Positions 8,024 through 15,969 of a stretch of 64,000 nt of DNA are shown in pieces. Location: assembly GCA_958436175.1 (NCBI GenBank), contig CAUBJF010000007.1:1-64000 (forward strand). Direction: 5' to 3'. Within the stretch, counting starts at the first letter, position 1; each line of letters starts with the position of its first letter. The notes below the pieces were generated by a model. That model was not told the DNA's origin and made no database searches. It saw nothing but the letters and a program-made list of their open reading frames with translations. A program made the position numbers and the translations under genes. Source of the DNA: an uncultured Muribaculaceae bacterium (lineage in GTDB: Bacteria; Bacteroidota; Bacteroidia; Bacteroidales; Muribaculaceae).

Positions 8024-9169
8024 TTACACATCCTCATCTGTCTCCATATTGGAATTTATAGGGTCAGCCAGTTTGTCTCCTTCAGAATGGAACGCATTAA
8101 GAATAAAGCTGAAAAGACCATTATTGATATAATAATTCTCCCTGCCAAGTTTAAGCTTACTTAATATTCCTTCATCAATTAATTGGTTAAGATACGACAT
8201 GGCAGTGGGACGACTTACCCCAACCTCTTTAACCACAAATTCTATTTTGGTATAAGGGTGACGGAAAAGATTGTTGATAAGATCCTGTGAATAAACGTTC
8301 GGAAGATTTTTGCGGATACGATGCTTGTATTGTAACATCATATCCGATATACCGCGTATAAATTTAATAGTTTCATCCGCAGTCTGTTCTACACCTTTAA
8401 GCATGAAAATAATCCAAGGTTCCCATTGTAAAGTGTCTCTTACAGCCTGCAGCTGCCTGTAATATTCACCTTTGTTTTGGTTGATATAACGGCTCAGATA
8501 TAGTATTGGCATATTTAAAAGACCTTGGGCGACAAGGTATAGGATGTTAAGCACACGGCCTGCACGTCCATTTCCGTCACCGAATGGATGAATGCTTTCG
8601 AACTGATGATGGATTATAGCCATCTTTACAAGAGGGTCTAAGTCAGAAAGTGTATCATCATTGATGAATTTCTCCAGATTGCGCATGTGTCGCTGAATCT
8701 CATCAATTGTCTGAGGCGGAGTATATACGCTTTCTTTGGTTTTTTCATTTATCAACTTCTTTCCCGGAGTAGTGGTATATCCGGCATCATTATGCTTAAT
8801 CTGACGATATATCTCTTTTATCATTCCCTCGGTAATGAGATTACGTTGTTTTACAATCTCAAACACCTCCATAAGTGCATCAGCATAAGTACTTACTTCC
8901 TTAGCCGCAATAGTGGAGTATTTATTAGCACCAATCTCAGCTTTGTAAAGTTCATCATGAGTGGTAATGATACTTTCGATTGAAGATGAATCCATTGCTT
9001 CCTGCAAAGAAAGAGTTCTAATCAAAATTTCAGGATTTGGAATCTTTTCCACTATACCATTAAGTTCACCAAGTTTACGACTGGCAAGAGTAGTCTGCTT
9101 CATGACAGCCTTAGTCTCCACATCACAAGAAAGCGGAAGGGATGGAATTAGATATTGTTTTTCACTCAT
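8024..9169 (-). CDS. Fic family protein
   Basis: Fic enzymes transfer AMP or related groups to hydroxyl side chains of target proteins. The catalytic loop HPFGDGNGRAGR is complete at residues 194-205 and includes the base His194 and the phosphate-binding residues. SSSIES at 61-66 fits the inhibitory-helix pattern S/TxxxE, here followed by Ser rather than Gly or Asn. The inhibitory motif therefore lies before the Fic core, as in class II proteins. Residues ~275-355 form a winged-helix DNA-binding domain (SRPTAMSYLNQLIDEGILSK). At 381 residues it has the usual length of Bacteroidetes Fic-wHTH proteins, which may autoregulate. It is the only reverse-strand intact gene inside unit 1 and has no neighbouring antitoxin gene. 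Confidence 0.88.
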   Translation of the reverse strand: MSEKQYLIPSLPLSCDVETKAVMKQTTLASRKLGELNGIVEKIPNPEILIRTLSLQEAMDSSSIESIITTHDELYKAEIGANKYSTIAAKEVSTYADALMEVFEIVKQRNLITEGMIKEIYRQIKHNDAGYTTTPGKKLINEKTKESVYTPPQTIDEIQRHMRNLEKFINDDTLSDLDPLVKMAIIHHQFESIHPFGDGNGRAGRVLNILYLVAQGLLNMPILYLSRYINQNKGEYYRQLQAVRDTLQWEPWIIFMLKGVEQTADETIKFIRGISDMMLQYKHRIRKNLPNVYSQDLINNLFRHPYTKIEFVVKEVGVSRPTAMSYLNQLIDEGILSKLKLGRENYYINNGLFSFILNAFHSEGDKLADPINSNMETDEDV

Positions 9170-9297
9170 GAATTGTATTATAATGAATTGATTAATTCTC
9201 TATTCACAAAATTAATCATTTACTGTGAGAATATGGCTGTCAGCTTAAAAATAAATTTATCAACCTTTTCATATACACAGTCGGATTTGTCTAACAT

Positions 9298-9460
9298 TCT
9301 ATTGGCTTGCAGTATTCCGCAGTAGAAATGGACGGCAATCTTCTTTGTGGCTCCATGCAAGCGAGCTGCGGCAGCCTCCGCATGACTGGGCGAATTGAGT
9401 TGCGTCATCAAGATAGCCAAGGAACAGATACATCGCACATTTTAGAACACAGGATACTCA
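9298..9460 (-). pseudogene. Mobilization-protein C-terminal fragment, copy B
   Basis: The reverse strand reads KCAMYLFLGYLDDATQFAQSCGG, the same peptide as in copies A and C. The frame then breaks; another frame carries the eroded equivalent of the end (FYCGILQANRML). It is a degenerate fragment with no complete gene. 9170-9297 and the surrounding bases up to 9950 hold no intact gene, only this fragment, a terminator and repeat R2. Confidence 0.55.
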
Positions 9461-9593
9461 CAACCTTTAGCTCATCGAGGCTTGACCGAGATAAACTTTG
9501 GAGGATAAGATGCATTTTAGCCAAATTTATTTCGAATCTCATCTGTAACTTTATGATTCTCAATAGACATTCCCCGCGGTAAAAGGATACAAA

Positions 9594-9633
9594 AAGCGAT
9601 TGACAAGTTTATTTTGTTGCTTGCCAATCGCTT
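9594..9633 (-). terminator. Intrinsic terminator, unit 1 right end
   Basis: AAGCGATTGACAAG (9594-9607) pairs with CTTGCCAATCGCTT (9620-9633), allowing one G-U or mismatch. It is followed on the reverse strand by a T-run. It is a near copy of the hairpin downstream of the intact DUF2795 gene. Confidence 0.7.
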
Positions 9634-9675
9634 GTATATTAGATATTTATGTCTTAAAATCGGGCGGATTTCATA

Positions 9676-9850
9676 TCAATACTCGTCCTCGTTGAAGAAT
9701 GAATTAATTATTAATAATCAGTATATTACACAAATATTGCCAAGGATAGACAAGTGTATTTTGTACTAAAAATCCATGAAATGCGATGGCATTTTGGCCT
9801 CTATATTGCCGTTTTGGAGGAGAATGGGGAATTCCTCTAAAGTCATAAAG
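9676..9850. repeat. Unit-boundary repeat R2
   Basis: 9676-9699 encodes FFNEDEY and stop on the reverse strand. To its left, ~390 bases (copy B plus terminator) match the left side of the intact DUF2795 gene at ~12620-13013. To its right, ~150 bases match R1. R2 is therefore the junction between two tandem units. The core differs from the other copies only at third codon positions (GAC GAG here, GAT GAA in R1, GAT GAG in the intact gene). Confidence 0.75.
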
Positions 9851-9952
9851 AGGAAGTATAATCAATCTATTATTTGGAAAATTTTGAGACCTGTTTTTGA
9901 CGACAGATGTTTGGCTGGGTCATATAAATAGAACGCTAAAACAAATGAAAGC

Positions 9953-10336
9953 ATGAACATCAGCTCAAAATTGAAAATAATGGCAATCGCGACTCTAATA
10001 GTAGCCGGTTGCAGTCAGGCAGACGCTCGCCGTCCTCATCGTCATCACATTCATCACCCGGCACGTGTTGTAGTCATCCCAACTCCGGTACACCGCCATG
10101 TGGTTACGAAACATGTTAGCAACCGATTCAGCCAAAAAGAACGGTTGGCAATGGCTTTAGCCTATCTGAACAACAATCAACGGCTCACTGTCAAGCAATA
10201 TGCGAAAATAACATCGCTCAACAAGGATGCGGCAGAGGCAGAACTTGACGCCTTTGTCATGGATAGAAATATTCCTATCCTGTCAATCGTTGAAGGTAAA
10301 AAGAAATTCTATATTATGCCCGGCGCAAGCTCATGA
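9953..10336 (+). CDS. His-rich small lipoprotein
   Basis: 127 residues. The signal peptide ends in a lipobox (VAGC, Cys20). A His/Arg/Pro-rich stretch (RRPHRHHIHHP) and more histidines follow. Residues 58-125 form a compact domain predicted as three helices and a beta wing (LTVKQYAKIT, KDAAEAELDAF), much like a winged helix but in an exported protein. The histidines could bind metal; this is inference. Its stop overlaps the start of the sigma-factor gene by 4 bases, so the two are translationally coupled. Confidence 0.6.
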   Translation: MNISSKLKIMAIATLIVAGCSQADARRPHRHHIHHPARVVVIPTPVHRHVVTKHVSNRFSQKERLAMALAYLNNNQRLTVKQYAKITSLNKDAAEAELDAFVMDRNIPILSIVEGKKKFYIMPGASS

Positions 10337-10866
10337 CTGACGATGCTGAATTAATCAATGCAATCCGGCATGATTCCGAATCAGGTTTCCGTATCCTGAT
10401 GAAAGAAAAATGGGAAACTGTGTATTGGCATATCCGGCGTCTGGTGATACATCATTCTGATGCACAGGATGCTACACAGGAAACATTCATCCGGATATTT
10501 CGTTCAATCGATAAATTCAAGGGCGACAGTTCTCTTAATGTATGGATTTATCGTATTGCCACCAATGAGGCTCTCAGGTTGATTGGCAAACGGCGTGATA
10601 ACATAATTTCCCTTGAAGACAACGAATCGTCGGAGGCGAGAACAATAGCAGATGAGGAATATGTCAATTATACGGATATCGAGGCTGTGAAACTGCAGAA
10701 CGCAATCCTTTCTTTGCCGACCAAACAGCAACTGACATTCAACCTGCGATATTACGACGAACTGGAATATGAGGAGATTGCCAATATAATCGGTTCAACT
10801 CCATCAAGTGTCAAGGCAAGCTACAATATTGCCAAGGAAAAGATAGTCAGATACATGAATGCTTAA
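10333..10866 (+). CDS. ECF RNA polymerase sigma factor
   Basis: 177 residues, the normal ECF length. Sigma region 2 is at ~20-90 (DAQDATQETFIRIFRSI, WIYRIATNEALRL). Region 4 is at ~120-175, with helix-turn-helix EYEEIANIIGSTPSSVKASY. It directs RNA polymerase to a dedicated promoter set. The 11-base gap to the following membrane protein suggests that this neighbour is its anti-sigma factor. Unlike the sigma gene of unit 1, this protein stops after region 4. Confidence 0.88.
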   Translation: MTDDAELINAIRHDSESGFRILMKEKWETVYWHIRRLVIHHSDAQDATQETFIRIFRSIDKFKGDSSLNVWIYRIATNEALRLIGKRRDNIISLEDNESSEARTIADEEYVNYTDIEAVKLQNAILSLPTKQQLTFNLRYYDELEYEEIANIIGSTPSSVKASYNIAKEKIVRYMNA

Positions 10867-10877
10867 AAATTATTATA

Positions 10878-11210
10878 ATGGCCCAAAAATTTGATTTCAA
10901 CGATATTGGAAAACGGATGCCATACACGATGCCGACAGAGACATTCGGTGATATTGAGACAAAAGTCCTCGCGACACTGAATAAAGACCGACAAACAAAG
11001 CGTAAACGTCGGATTCTCCGATGGAGTTCAATCGGTGGGATCGCAGCAGCGGCAAGTGTCGCATTATTGTTGATGATAAAGCCCCTGTCGGCAGTTCACA
11101 ATGACCCGTTGACACAGATAGACCTTGCATTCGGCAATCTGAGCGAAGCCGACCAGGAATATCTTGTCGAAATATACCACGAGGATTTTTTTCTAAACCA
11201 AATACAGTAA
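10878..11210 (+). CDS. Putative anti-sigma factor, single-pass membrane protein
   Basis: 110 residues: ~45 cytoplasmic residues, a basic stretch (KRKRR), one membrane helix at ~52-69 (IGGIAAAASVALLLMI) and a short acidic periplasmic tail. The size, topology and position directly after an ECF sigma gene fit an anti-sigma factor. No zinc-finger motif (HX3CX2C) is visible. Assignment rests mainly on context. Confidence 0.6.
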   Translation: MAQKFDFNDIGKRMPYTMPTETFGDIETKVLATLNKDRQTKRKRRILRWSSIGGIAAAASVALLLMIKPLSAVHNDPLTQIDLAFGNLSEADQEYLVEIYHEDFFLNQIQ

Positions 11211-11220
11211 CAAGCGAATT

Positions 11221-11637
11221 ATGAAACAGTTATTCCGAGTTATCCTTATTGCCATCATGATTGTGGCAAGTGGAGCAACAGCAGTAGCACAGAACAATAG
11301 CAGTCCACGATTGTCGCGTGAAGAACTGGCTACTAAGCAGGCACAGTACATCGCACATGAACTTGCGCTTGACGAATCAACCACCAATAAATATGTGGAA
11401 ACATATTGTCAGTACCAGCGTGAAATCTGGGCACTTGGCCCACGTAAGGGGCTGACCACCGAGCAGCGCCTTGATCGAAGCCAGAAGATTCTCGACCTGC
11501 GGAAAAAATACTATCACATTTACAGCGGTTTCCTTTCCGAACAACAGATAGACAAGGCTTATAAGCTTGAAAAGAAGCTCCTGGATAGAATGGGTAAGGG
11601 CAACGGCAAACGAAAGAATCATAGAAATGGCAGATAG
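11221..11637 (+). CDS. Spy/CpxP-like periplasmic protein
   Basis: 138 residues with a cleavable signal peptide (ends near AVAQ). The mature part is almost entirely helical and charged, with LTTEQRLDRSQKILDLRKKYY and a Lys-rich C-terminus. It resembles the small periplasmic helical proteins (Spy, CpxP, DUF4890-like) that act as chaperones or metal/envelope-stress sensors. It lies 10 bases after the putative anti-sigma gene and is likely a member or sensor of the same stress module. Confidence 0.55.
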   Translation: MKQLFRVILIAIMIVASGATAVAQNNSSPRLSREELATKQAQYIAHELALDESTTNKYVETYCQYQREIWALGPRKGLTTEQRLDRSQKILDLRKKYYHIYSGFLSEQQIDKAYKLEKKLLDRMGKGNGKRKNHRNGR

Positions 11638-11645
11638 ATAATAAC

Positions 11646-12536
11646 ATGAACGCTGGAAAAATCTTCCGGATTTGGATGTCGTTAATCGGCATCCTTTTCT
11701 GCGTGGCTGAGGGCAAATCAGAGAATAATTTGGTTTTTGAAGCAGAAAAAATTGTGGCATCAGGAATTGAAATGCCATATAGAGTCGCACATACAAACGG
11801 CATGGGCAATCAGGTACTTGTGATTTACCTGCATGGCGGTTCAAGTAAAGGAAACGACAATGATATCCAAATGAAAGAAGCCGGCATTGACAGCATCGCA
11901 AACTATCTTGATTTTAAACAGCTCAATACAATATATCTTGTTCCTCAATGTCCTTCCGACAAATCATGGGGCGGTCCGATGCTTGGAATCCTGAAGGCTT
12001 TGATTGACAGGTACGTCCTCTCAGAATCGTTAGACAATACCGACATCTATATTTTTGGCGGTTCGATGGGCGGAACCGGAACATGGAGTATGATGTCTGC
12101 ATATCCTCGTCTGTTCACCGCAGCCATGCCTGTGGCCGGCAATCCATCCAAGTGTGATGCCTCCAATGTTGCAACGACTCCCGTATATACAGTAATGGGT
12201 ACATCAGACCGGATTATGAGCGTTGAAACAGCATCAGATTTCATAGATGAGTTAAACGCTCGTGGTGCTATAACAAAATTTGACATTGAAGAAGGCTGGA
12301 CTCATGAAGTAACATGCATTCAGAGCTATACAACGGAACGCCTTGATTGGATATTCGGACACAACCGTAATTCTTCTGGCATAGAAAACCCGGTGGCAGA
12401 AGATAATATTGTAAAATCAATACAATACTTCTCTCTTGATGGCCGACAATTATCCGAGTCTCCATGCAAAGGTTTTTATATTGAGCGATTAATATATAAT
12501 GATGGCACCGTTGTATCATTCAAGATATTGAAGTGA
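11646..12536 (+). CDS. Secreted alpha/beta-hydrolase (esterase-like)
   Basis: 296 residues with a signal peptide. The oxyanion region is YLHGGS (61-66), the nucleophile elbow GGSMGG gives Ser140, the acid is probably Asp188 (MGTSDRI) and His220 (GWTH) completes the triad. The fold and motifs resemble PHB-depolymerase or feruloyl-esterase-like enzymes, including the paired Cys-rich PQCPSDKSWGG. Residues ~245-296 (IQYFSLDGRQL, KGFYIERL) resemble a type IX secretion type-A tail, so the enzyme may be surface-delivered. It starts 8 bases after the Spy-like gene and ends unit 2's operon. Confidence 0.75.
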   Translation: MNAGKIFRIWMSLIGILFCVAEGKSENNLVFEAEKIVASGIEMPYRVAHTNGMGNQVLVIYLHGGSSKGNDNDIQMKEAGIDSIANYLDFKQLNTIYLVPQCPSDKSWGGPMLGILKALIDRYVLSESLDNTDIYIFGGSMGGTGTWSMMSAYPRLFTAAMPVAGNPSKCDASNVATTPVYTVMGTSDRIMSVETASDFIDELNARGAITKFDIEEGWTHEVTCIQSYTTERLDWIFGHNRNSSGIENPVAEDNIVKSIQYFSLDGRQLSESPCKGFYIERLIYNDGTVVSFKILK

Positions 12537-12573
12537 GCGGCGAATATCTCTATCATAAGAAACGTAATAACTC

Positions 12574-12800
12574 TCATCTTCTTCCATTCATACTTCGTTT
12601 CGGCTGAGATGGTTTCAGCATCTTGTGAGCCTGCATCATACAACGGTAGGCGAAGCGGCGGTCGTCTTCATCCGAATTGCGTCCCCACGGGAGGTCTGAT
12701 GAGGTGCCACCGCCTCCGCATGACTGGGCGAATTGAGTTGCGTCATCAAGATAGCCAAGGAACAGATACATGGCATACTTCACCATACTCGATACTCACA
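12574..12800 (-). pseudogene. Mobilization-protein C-terminal fragment, copy C
   Basis: The reverse strand encodes VKYAMYLFLGYLDDATQ, the Gly-rich hinge, SSDLPWGRNSDEDDRRF and HKMLKPSQPKRS to a stop. This is the same C-terminal peptide as copies A and B, without the rest of the gene. The end is intact, but no start or N-terminal region is present. It is in the same position relative to the DUF2795 terminator as copy B. Confidence 0.55.
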
Positions 12801-12931
12801 ACCTTTAGCTCATCGAGGCTTGACCGAGATAAACCTTGGAAGATAGAATGTATTTTAGACAAGTTTATTCTAAATTACATTTGTAACTCTCTGATTCTCA
12901 GCGGTCATGTTTTGCGATAAAAGGATACAAA

Positions 12932-12971
12932 AAGCGATTGACAAGTTTATTTCGTCGCTTGTCAATCGCTT
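12932..12971 (-). terminator. Intrinsic terminator of the DUF2795 gene
   Basis: A perfect 14-base inverted repeat, AAGCGATTGACAAG (12932-12945) and CTTGTCAATCGCTT (12958-12971), with a 12-base loop. It is followed on the reverse strand by TTTT. It lies about 45 bases downstream of the DUF2795 stop. Confidence 0.85.
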
Positions 12972-13013
12972 ATGTATTAGTTGTTTATGTCTTAAGATCG
13001 GGCGGATTTTATA

Positions 13014-13235
13014 TCAATACTCATCCTCGTTGAAGAGGAAGTCTTCTTTGGAGGGGTAGTCGGGCCAGATGTCTTCTATGCTTTCGTAGGTGTCGCCTTC
13101 GTCTTCGATTTCCTGGAGGTTTTCTATAACTTCCAGAGGCGAGCCACTACGCATGGCGTAGTCAATCAGTTCTTCCTTGGTTGCGGGCCAGGGCGCGTCT
13201 TCAAGTTTGGAGGCCAGTTCAAGTGTCCAGTACAT
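13014..13235 (-). CDS. DUF2795 small protein
   Basis: 73 residues, the usual family length. WTLELASKLEDAPWPATKEE, the helix LIDYAMRSG, SPLEVIENLQEIEDEGD and the acidic end IEDIWPDYPSKEDFLFNEDEY match the small acidic DUF2795 proteins common in Bacteroidetes; their function is unknown. The 3' end is repeated at two sites further left, which suggests that it served as the insertion target for the accessory units. It has its own promoter and terminator. Confidence 0.85.
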   Translation of the reverse strand: MYWTLELASKLEDAPWPATKEELIDYAMRSGSPLEVIENLQEIEDEGDTYESIEDIWPDYPSKEDFLFNEDEY

Positions 13236-13309
13236 ACTGCAAACGGTTTTATACGGTTTTTTTGTTCGTTTTCTTATCTTTGCTATGGCCCTCAGGCCAA
13301 AAAGCCCGC

Positions 13310-13339
13310 AAAGATAGGCATTTTCTATGTACTAACAAG
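13310..13339 (-). promoter_or_regulatory. Promoter for the DUF2795 gene
   Basis: On the reverse strand, CTTG and TATCTTTG are separated by 19 bases, a good match to the Bacteroidetes -33/-7 pattern (TTTG, TAnnTTTG). The leader would be about 70 bases. The same TATCTTTG element occurs on the forward strand at 13275-13282, which makes TATCTTTGC/GCAAAGATA a 9-base inverted repeat across the leader. Confidence 0.65.
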
Positions 13340-13880
13340 TTTTATCCCAAAATATTTCCTCTATACCGTTAAAATTATTGATAGAACGGCTTAGGACGAA
13401 GAGATAATCGCTCAGTCGGTTGATATACCGCATTATCGTGGGATCGACAGCCACGTCGGCGGAGAGGGCTACGATACGTCGCTCGGCGCGGCGTGCCACG
13501 GTACGGGCGATGTTGGCGCGTGCGGCGTCGGGATGTCCTCCGGGCAGTATGAAGCGGTTATGTCTGGGAAGTGACGCCTCGAGAGCATCGATGTCGGATT
13601 CGAGTGTGGCGACGGCGCTTTCAGGGAAGGGATTCGGCTGCCATTTCGACTCGGCTTCTGTGGCGAGCGACGAACCTACGTCGAAGAGCAGGTTCATAGC
13701 TGTGCGTAGTGTCGTGTGCGCGGCTTCCGGGATTGCTGTCGACGAGTCGAGGAGTCCCAGCCATGAGTTGAGCTCGTCGACGGTGCCGTATGCTTCGAGA
13801 CGAGGGTTATCCTTGGCGATGCGTGTGCCTCCGACCAGCGATGTCGTGCCTTTGTCGCCTGTGCGTGTGTATACCTTCAT
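13332..13880 (-). CDS. ATP:cob(I)alamin adenosyltransferase, PduO type
   Basis: 182 residues. The N-terminal signature YTRTGDKGTTSLVGGTRIAKD is followed by YGTVDELNSWLG and, near the C-terminus, RRAERRIVAL and YINRLSDYLFVLSR. All are typical of PduO-type corrinoid adenosyltransferases, trimeric helical-bundle enzymes. It transfers the 5'-deoxyadenosyl group of ATP to cob(I)alamin, making adenosylcobalamin, and is cytoplasmic. It stands alone and is the first core-like gene right of the island; its stop region lies at the DUF2795 promoter. Confidence 0.92.
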   Translation of the reverse strand: MKVYTRTGDKGTTSLVGGTRIAKDNPRLEAYGTVDELNSWLGLLDSSTAIPEAAHTTLRTAMNLLFDVGSSLATEAESKWQPNPFPESAVATLESDIDALEASLPRHNRFILPGGHPDAARANIARTVARRAERRIVALSADVAVDPTIMRYINRLSDYLFVLSRSINNFNGIEEIFWDKTC

Positions 13881-13962
13881 GACGTATCTGTGTTTTATAA
13901 GCAGTCAAGGATGCGCAAAGGTACGCATCCTTGACTATTAATGCTTGAGCTGTCGCTATTGT

Positions 13963-15936
13963 TTATTCTGCTTCATCCCATGTGCAGCTGACAGGTTCGA
14001 ACTTGCCGGGACCTACGACCTTGAATATGGCCGTATATGTCGAGGTAGAACCGGTGTAGACTGCGAAGTTGATGGTGTAGAGCACGTCGAGACCTTCGAG
14101 AGGCTTTGCATCGGGATGGAGTGCAGAGAGGGCTCCCGGCATCACTTCTTCCATGAAGCGTTTCTTTTCGAGACTGACGATTTCTTCGTCGCTCATACCT
14201 TCATATCCTGCGGGATACTGTTCGCGGGCCTTGTCGGGACGGAGGTCGATGTTGCCCTGGTAGGCTGATGTGCCGGAGTAGTATTCGTTGTTGCCGTAGG
14301 ACGATACATAGAATTTGCCGCTCTTGATGTCGGTGTCGCCGAGGGGCTTGCAGATGTTCTGGAATACCCAGTCGACGCATGCCTGGAAGTAGAGCGTACT
14401 CAGTTCCTGGTTGCGTCCCGAGGGCAGCGTGATGGTCACGTTCGGGTCGAACATCCATTTGCCGCCGTTCATCACGAACTGATCCGTAACCTCGGCTACG
14501 AAGTCATTGAGAACCCATGCAGAACCGTCGTATGTGTACTGGCTGCAGTCGTTGGTGGTAGCGCCGTTGGCATAGTGTTTCCAAACGATGTTGCGTACGT
14601 CGCCTTCAACGGGGTAGGGCACGTTGCGGCTGAGGTACATCGACAGATAAGGTTCTGGATTGGAGAGGTTGGGGTGGCTTTGGCCCATTTCTGTATAGTC
14701 GGAAGGACTGAGAGCTAAGAAACCGCTCGCTTCAACCCATTTGTCGTTGGTGTAGACGTAGAGGGTGTTGACGGCCTTTGTCGGCACGCTTGCGCCCGGA
14801 GCCTTGGCAGGAGCTTTGGAGCCGCCTGTCATACCTGTCATGATGAGATTCTTCACTTCCCAGGTTCCCGACTTGCCGTCCTCGCTTACGTAGCTGAATG
14901 CGAAGCGAATCTTCTTGCCGTCGAAGGCCGAGAGGTCGATTTCGCCGCTGTTGACGAAGGACCAGCTGTCGTTGCCGGAGTATGTCGGGATTACGACATT
15001 CTGCCATGCACCACCGTCGACCTGTACGAGGAGCTTGCAGTTGGCCTTGGCAAAGTCGAGGTCGGGGAATTTGTTGACGACATGGTCGAAAGTCATCTTG
15101 GTCTGCGAGATACCTGTAAGGTCGATAGTCTCTGACACGAGACGCGATTCGGAAGCGTAGCTCGTACCGCTGAGGAATGCCGATGCTTTGGCTCCGTAGT
15201 TGGGACCGCCCCAGCTCCATACATATTCGAGTTCGGAGGGCAGGTTGATGTTATCGATAGTGAATGAACCCAGGTCTTCCGAGAAGCTCTGTTCGAAGAC
15301 GGTTACCTCCATTGGTGCGCTGCCGCCACCGCCGAAGACCGGTTCCTGCTCGGTGACATTGTACTGTACCAGCGCATAGATACCGTCGTTGGCATCAAGA
15401 TAGTCGAGCAGGATCGATGGTATGAATTTAGAGGCAGGGTGCGACGGCGCGAATGCGTCGATGTAGTTCTCGTCCGATTCCCATACTGTCATTGGGTATT
15501 CCTCGGCAGGGATGGTGAAGTCCTGAGCCTGGGCAGCTTCCGTCACCTCCGCAGGAACGTTTTCGGCCACCTTGTATGTCAGCCGTACCGACGAACCGTT
15601 AGTAAGGGTGAAGTAGGGGAAGTTCGTTGTCGACAGGAATGCCGGAACGTACTTCGAAGCAGGTGCATCGGCCGAGAAGTGCTTCTGTGTGCCTACGAGC
15701 TTGAGGGCTGCCTCGCCTTCTGCTCCGGCCAGGGCTACGTTGTCGCTGAGCGATGCGATGGTCGAATAGTTGGCATCCGTAAGGGTGTATTCGACAGTCT
15801 GGACATCAGTCTTGGGCTGGTCGTTTATTCCTTCGAAGCCGTCGAGGTGATTGTTCCAGGAGTTCTCGTCGCAAGCACTCATGGCTCCGGCGATGGCCAC
15901 GGCAAGGAGGGCCTTGATGTATGTTGTTGCTTTCAT
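13963..15936 (-). CDS. Surface lipoprotein with choice-of-anchor J-like domain
   Basis: 657 residues. The signal peptide has lipobox MSAC (Cys ~22), and acidic residues after it (DENS) favour surface export. Repeated beta-rich segments follow. Residues ~210-370 (FEQSFSEDLGSFTIDN, WSWGGPNYGAKASAF, ETIDLTGISQTKMTFDHVV) match choice-of-anchor J jelly-roll modules. It lies 33 bases downstream of the TonB receptor gene, in the same orientation, as a receptor-associated surface partner would. The ligand is not evident. Confidence 0.8.
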   Translation of the reverse strand: MKATTYIKALLAVAIAGAMSACDENSWNNHLDGFEGINDQPKTDVQTVEYTLTDANYSTIASLSDNVALAGAEGEAALKLVGTQKHFSADAPASKYVPAFLSTTNFPYFTLTNGSSVRLTYKVAENVPAEVTEAAQAQDFTIPAEEYPMTVWESDENYIDAFAPSHPASKFIPSILLDYLDANDGIYALVQYNVTEQEPVFGGGGSAPMEVTVFEQSFSEDLGSFTIDNINLPSELEYVWSWGGPNYGAKASAFLSGTSYASESRLVSETIDLTGISQTKMTFDHVVNKFPDLDFAKANCKLLVQVDGGAWQNVVIPTYSGNDSWSFVNSGEIDLSAFDGKKIRFAFSYVSEDGKSGTWEVKNLIMTGMTGGSKAPAKAPGASVPTKAVNTLYVYTNDKWVEASGFLALSPSDYTEMGQSHPNLSNPEPYLSMYLSRNVPYPVEGDVRNIVWKHYANGATTNDCSQYTYDGSAWVLNDFVAEVTDQFVMNGGKWMFDPNVTITLPSGRNQELSTLYFQACVDWVFQNICKPLGDTDIKSGKFYVSSYGNNEYYSGTSAYQGNIDLRPDKAREQYPAGYEGMSDEEIVSLEKKRFMEEVMPGALSALHPDAKPLEGLDVLYTINFAVYTGSTSTYTAIFKVVGPGKFEPVSCTWDEAE

Positions 15937-15969
15937 TGTTGTCGGAATAATGATTAAAGCTTGCTGTGT

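Noticed and set aside
7951..8030. CRISPR array
   Set aside because: Only two or three short palindromes, with no regular spacers and no cas genes.
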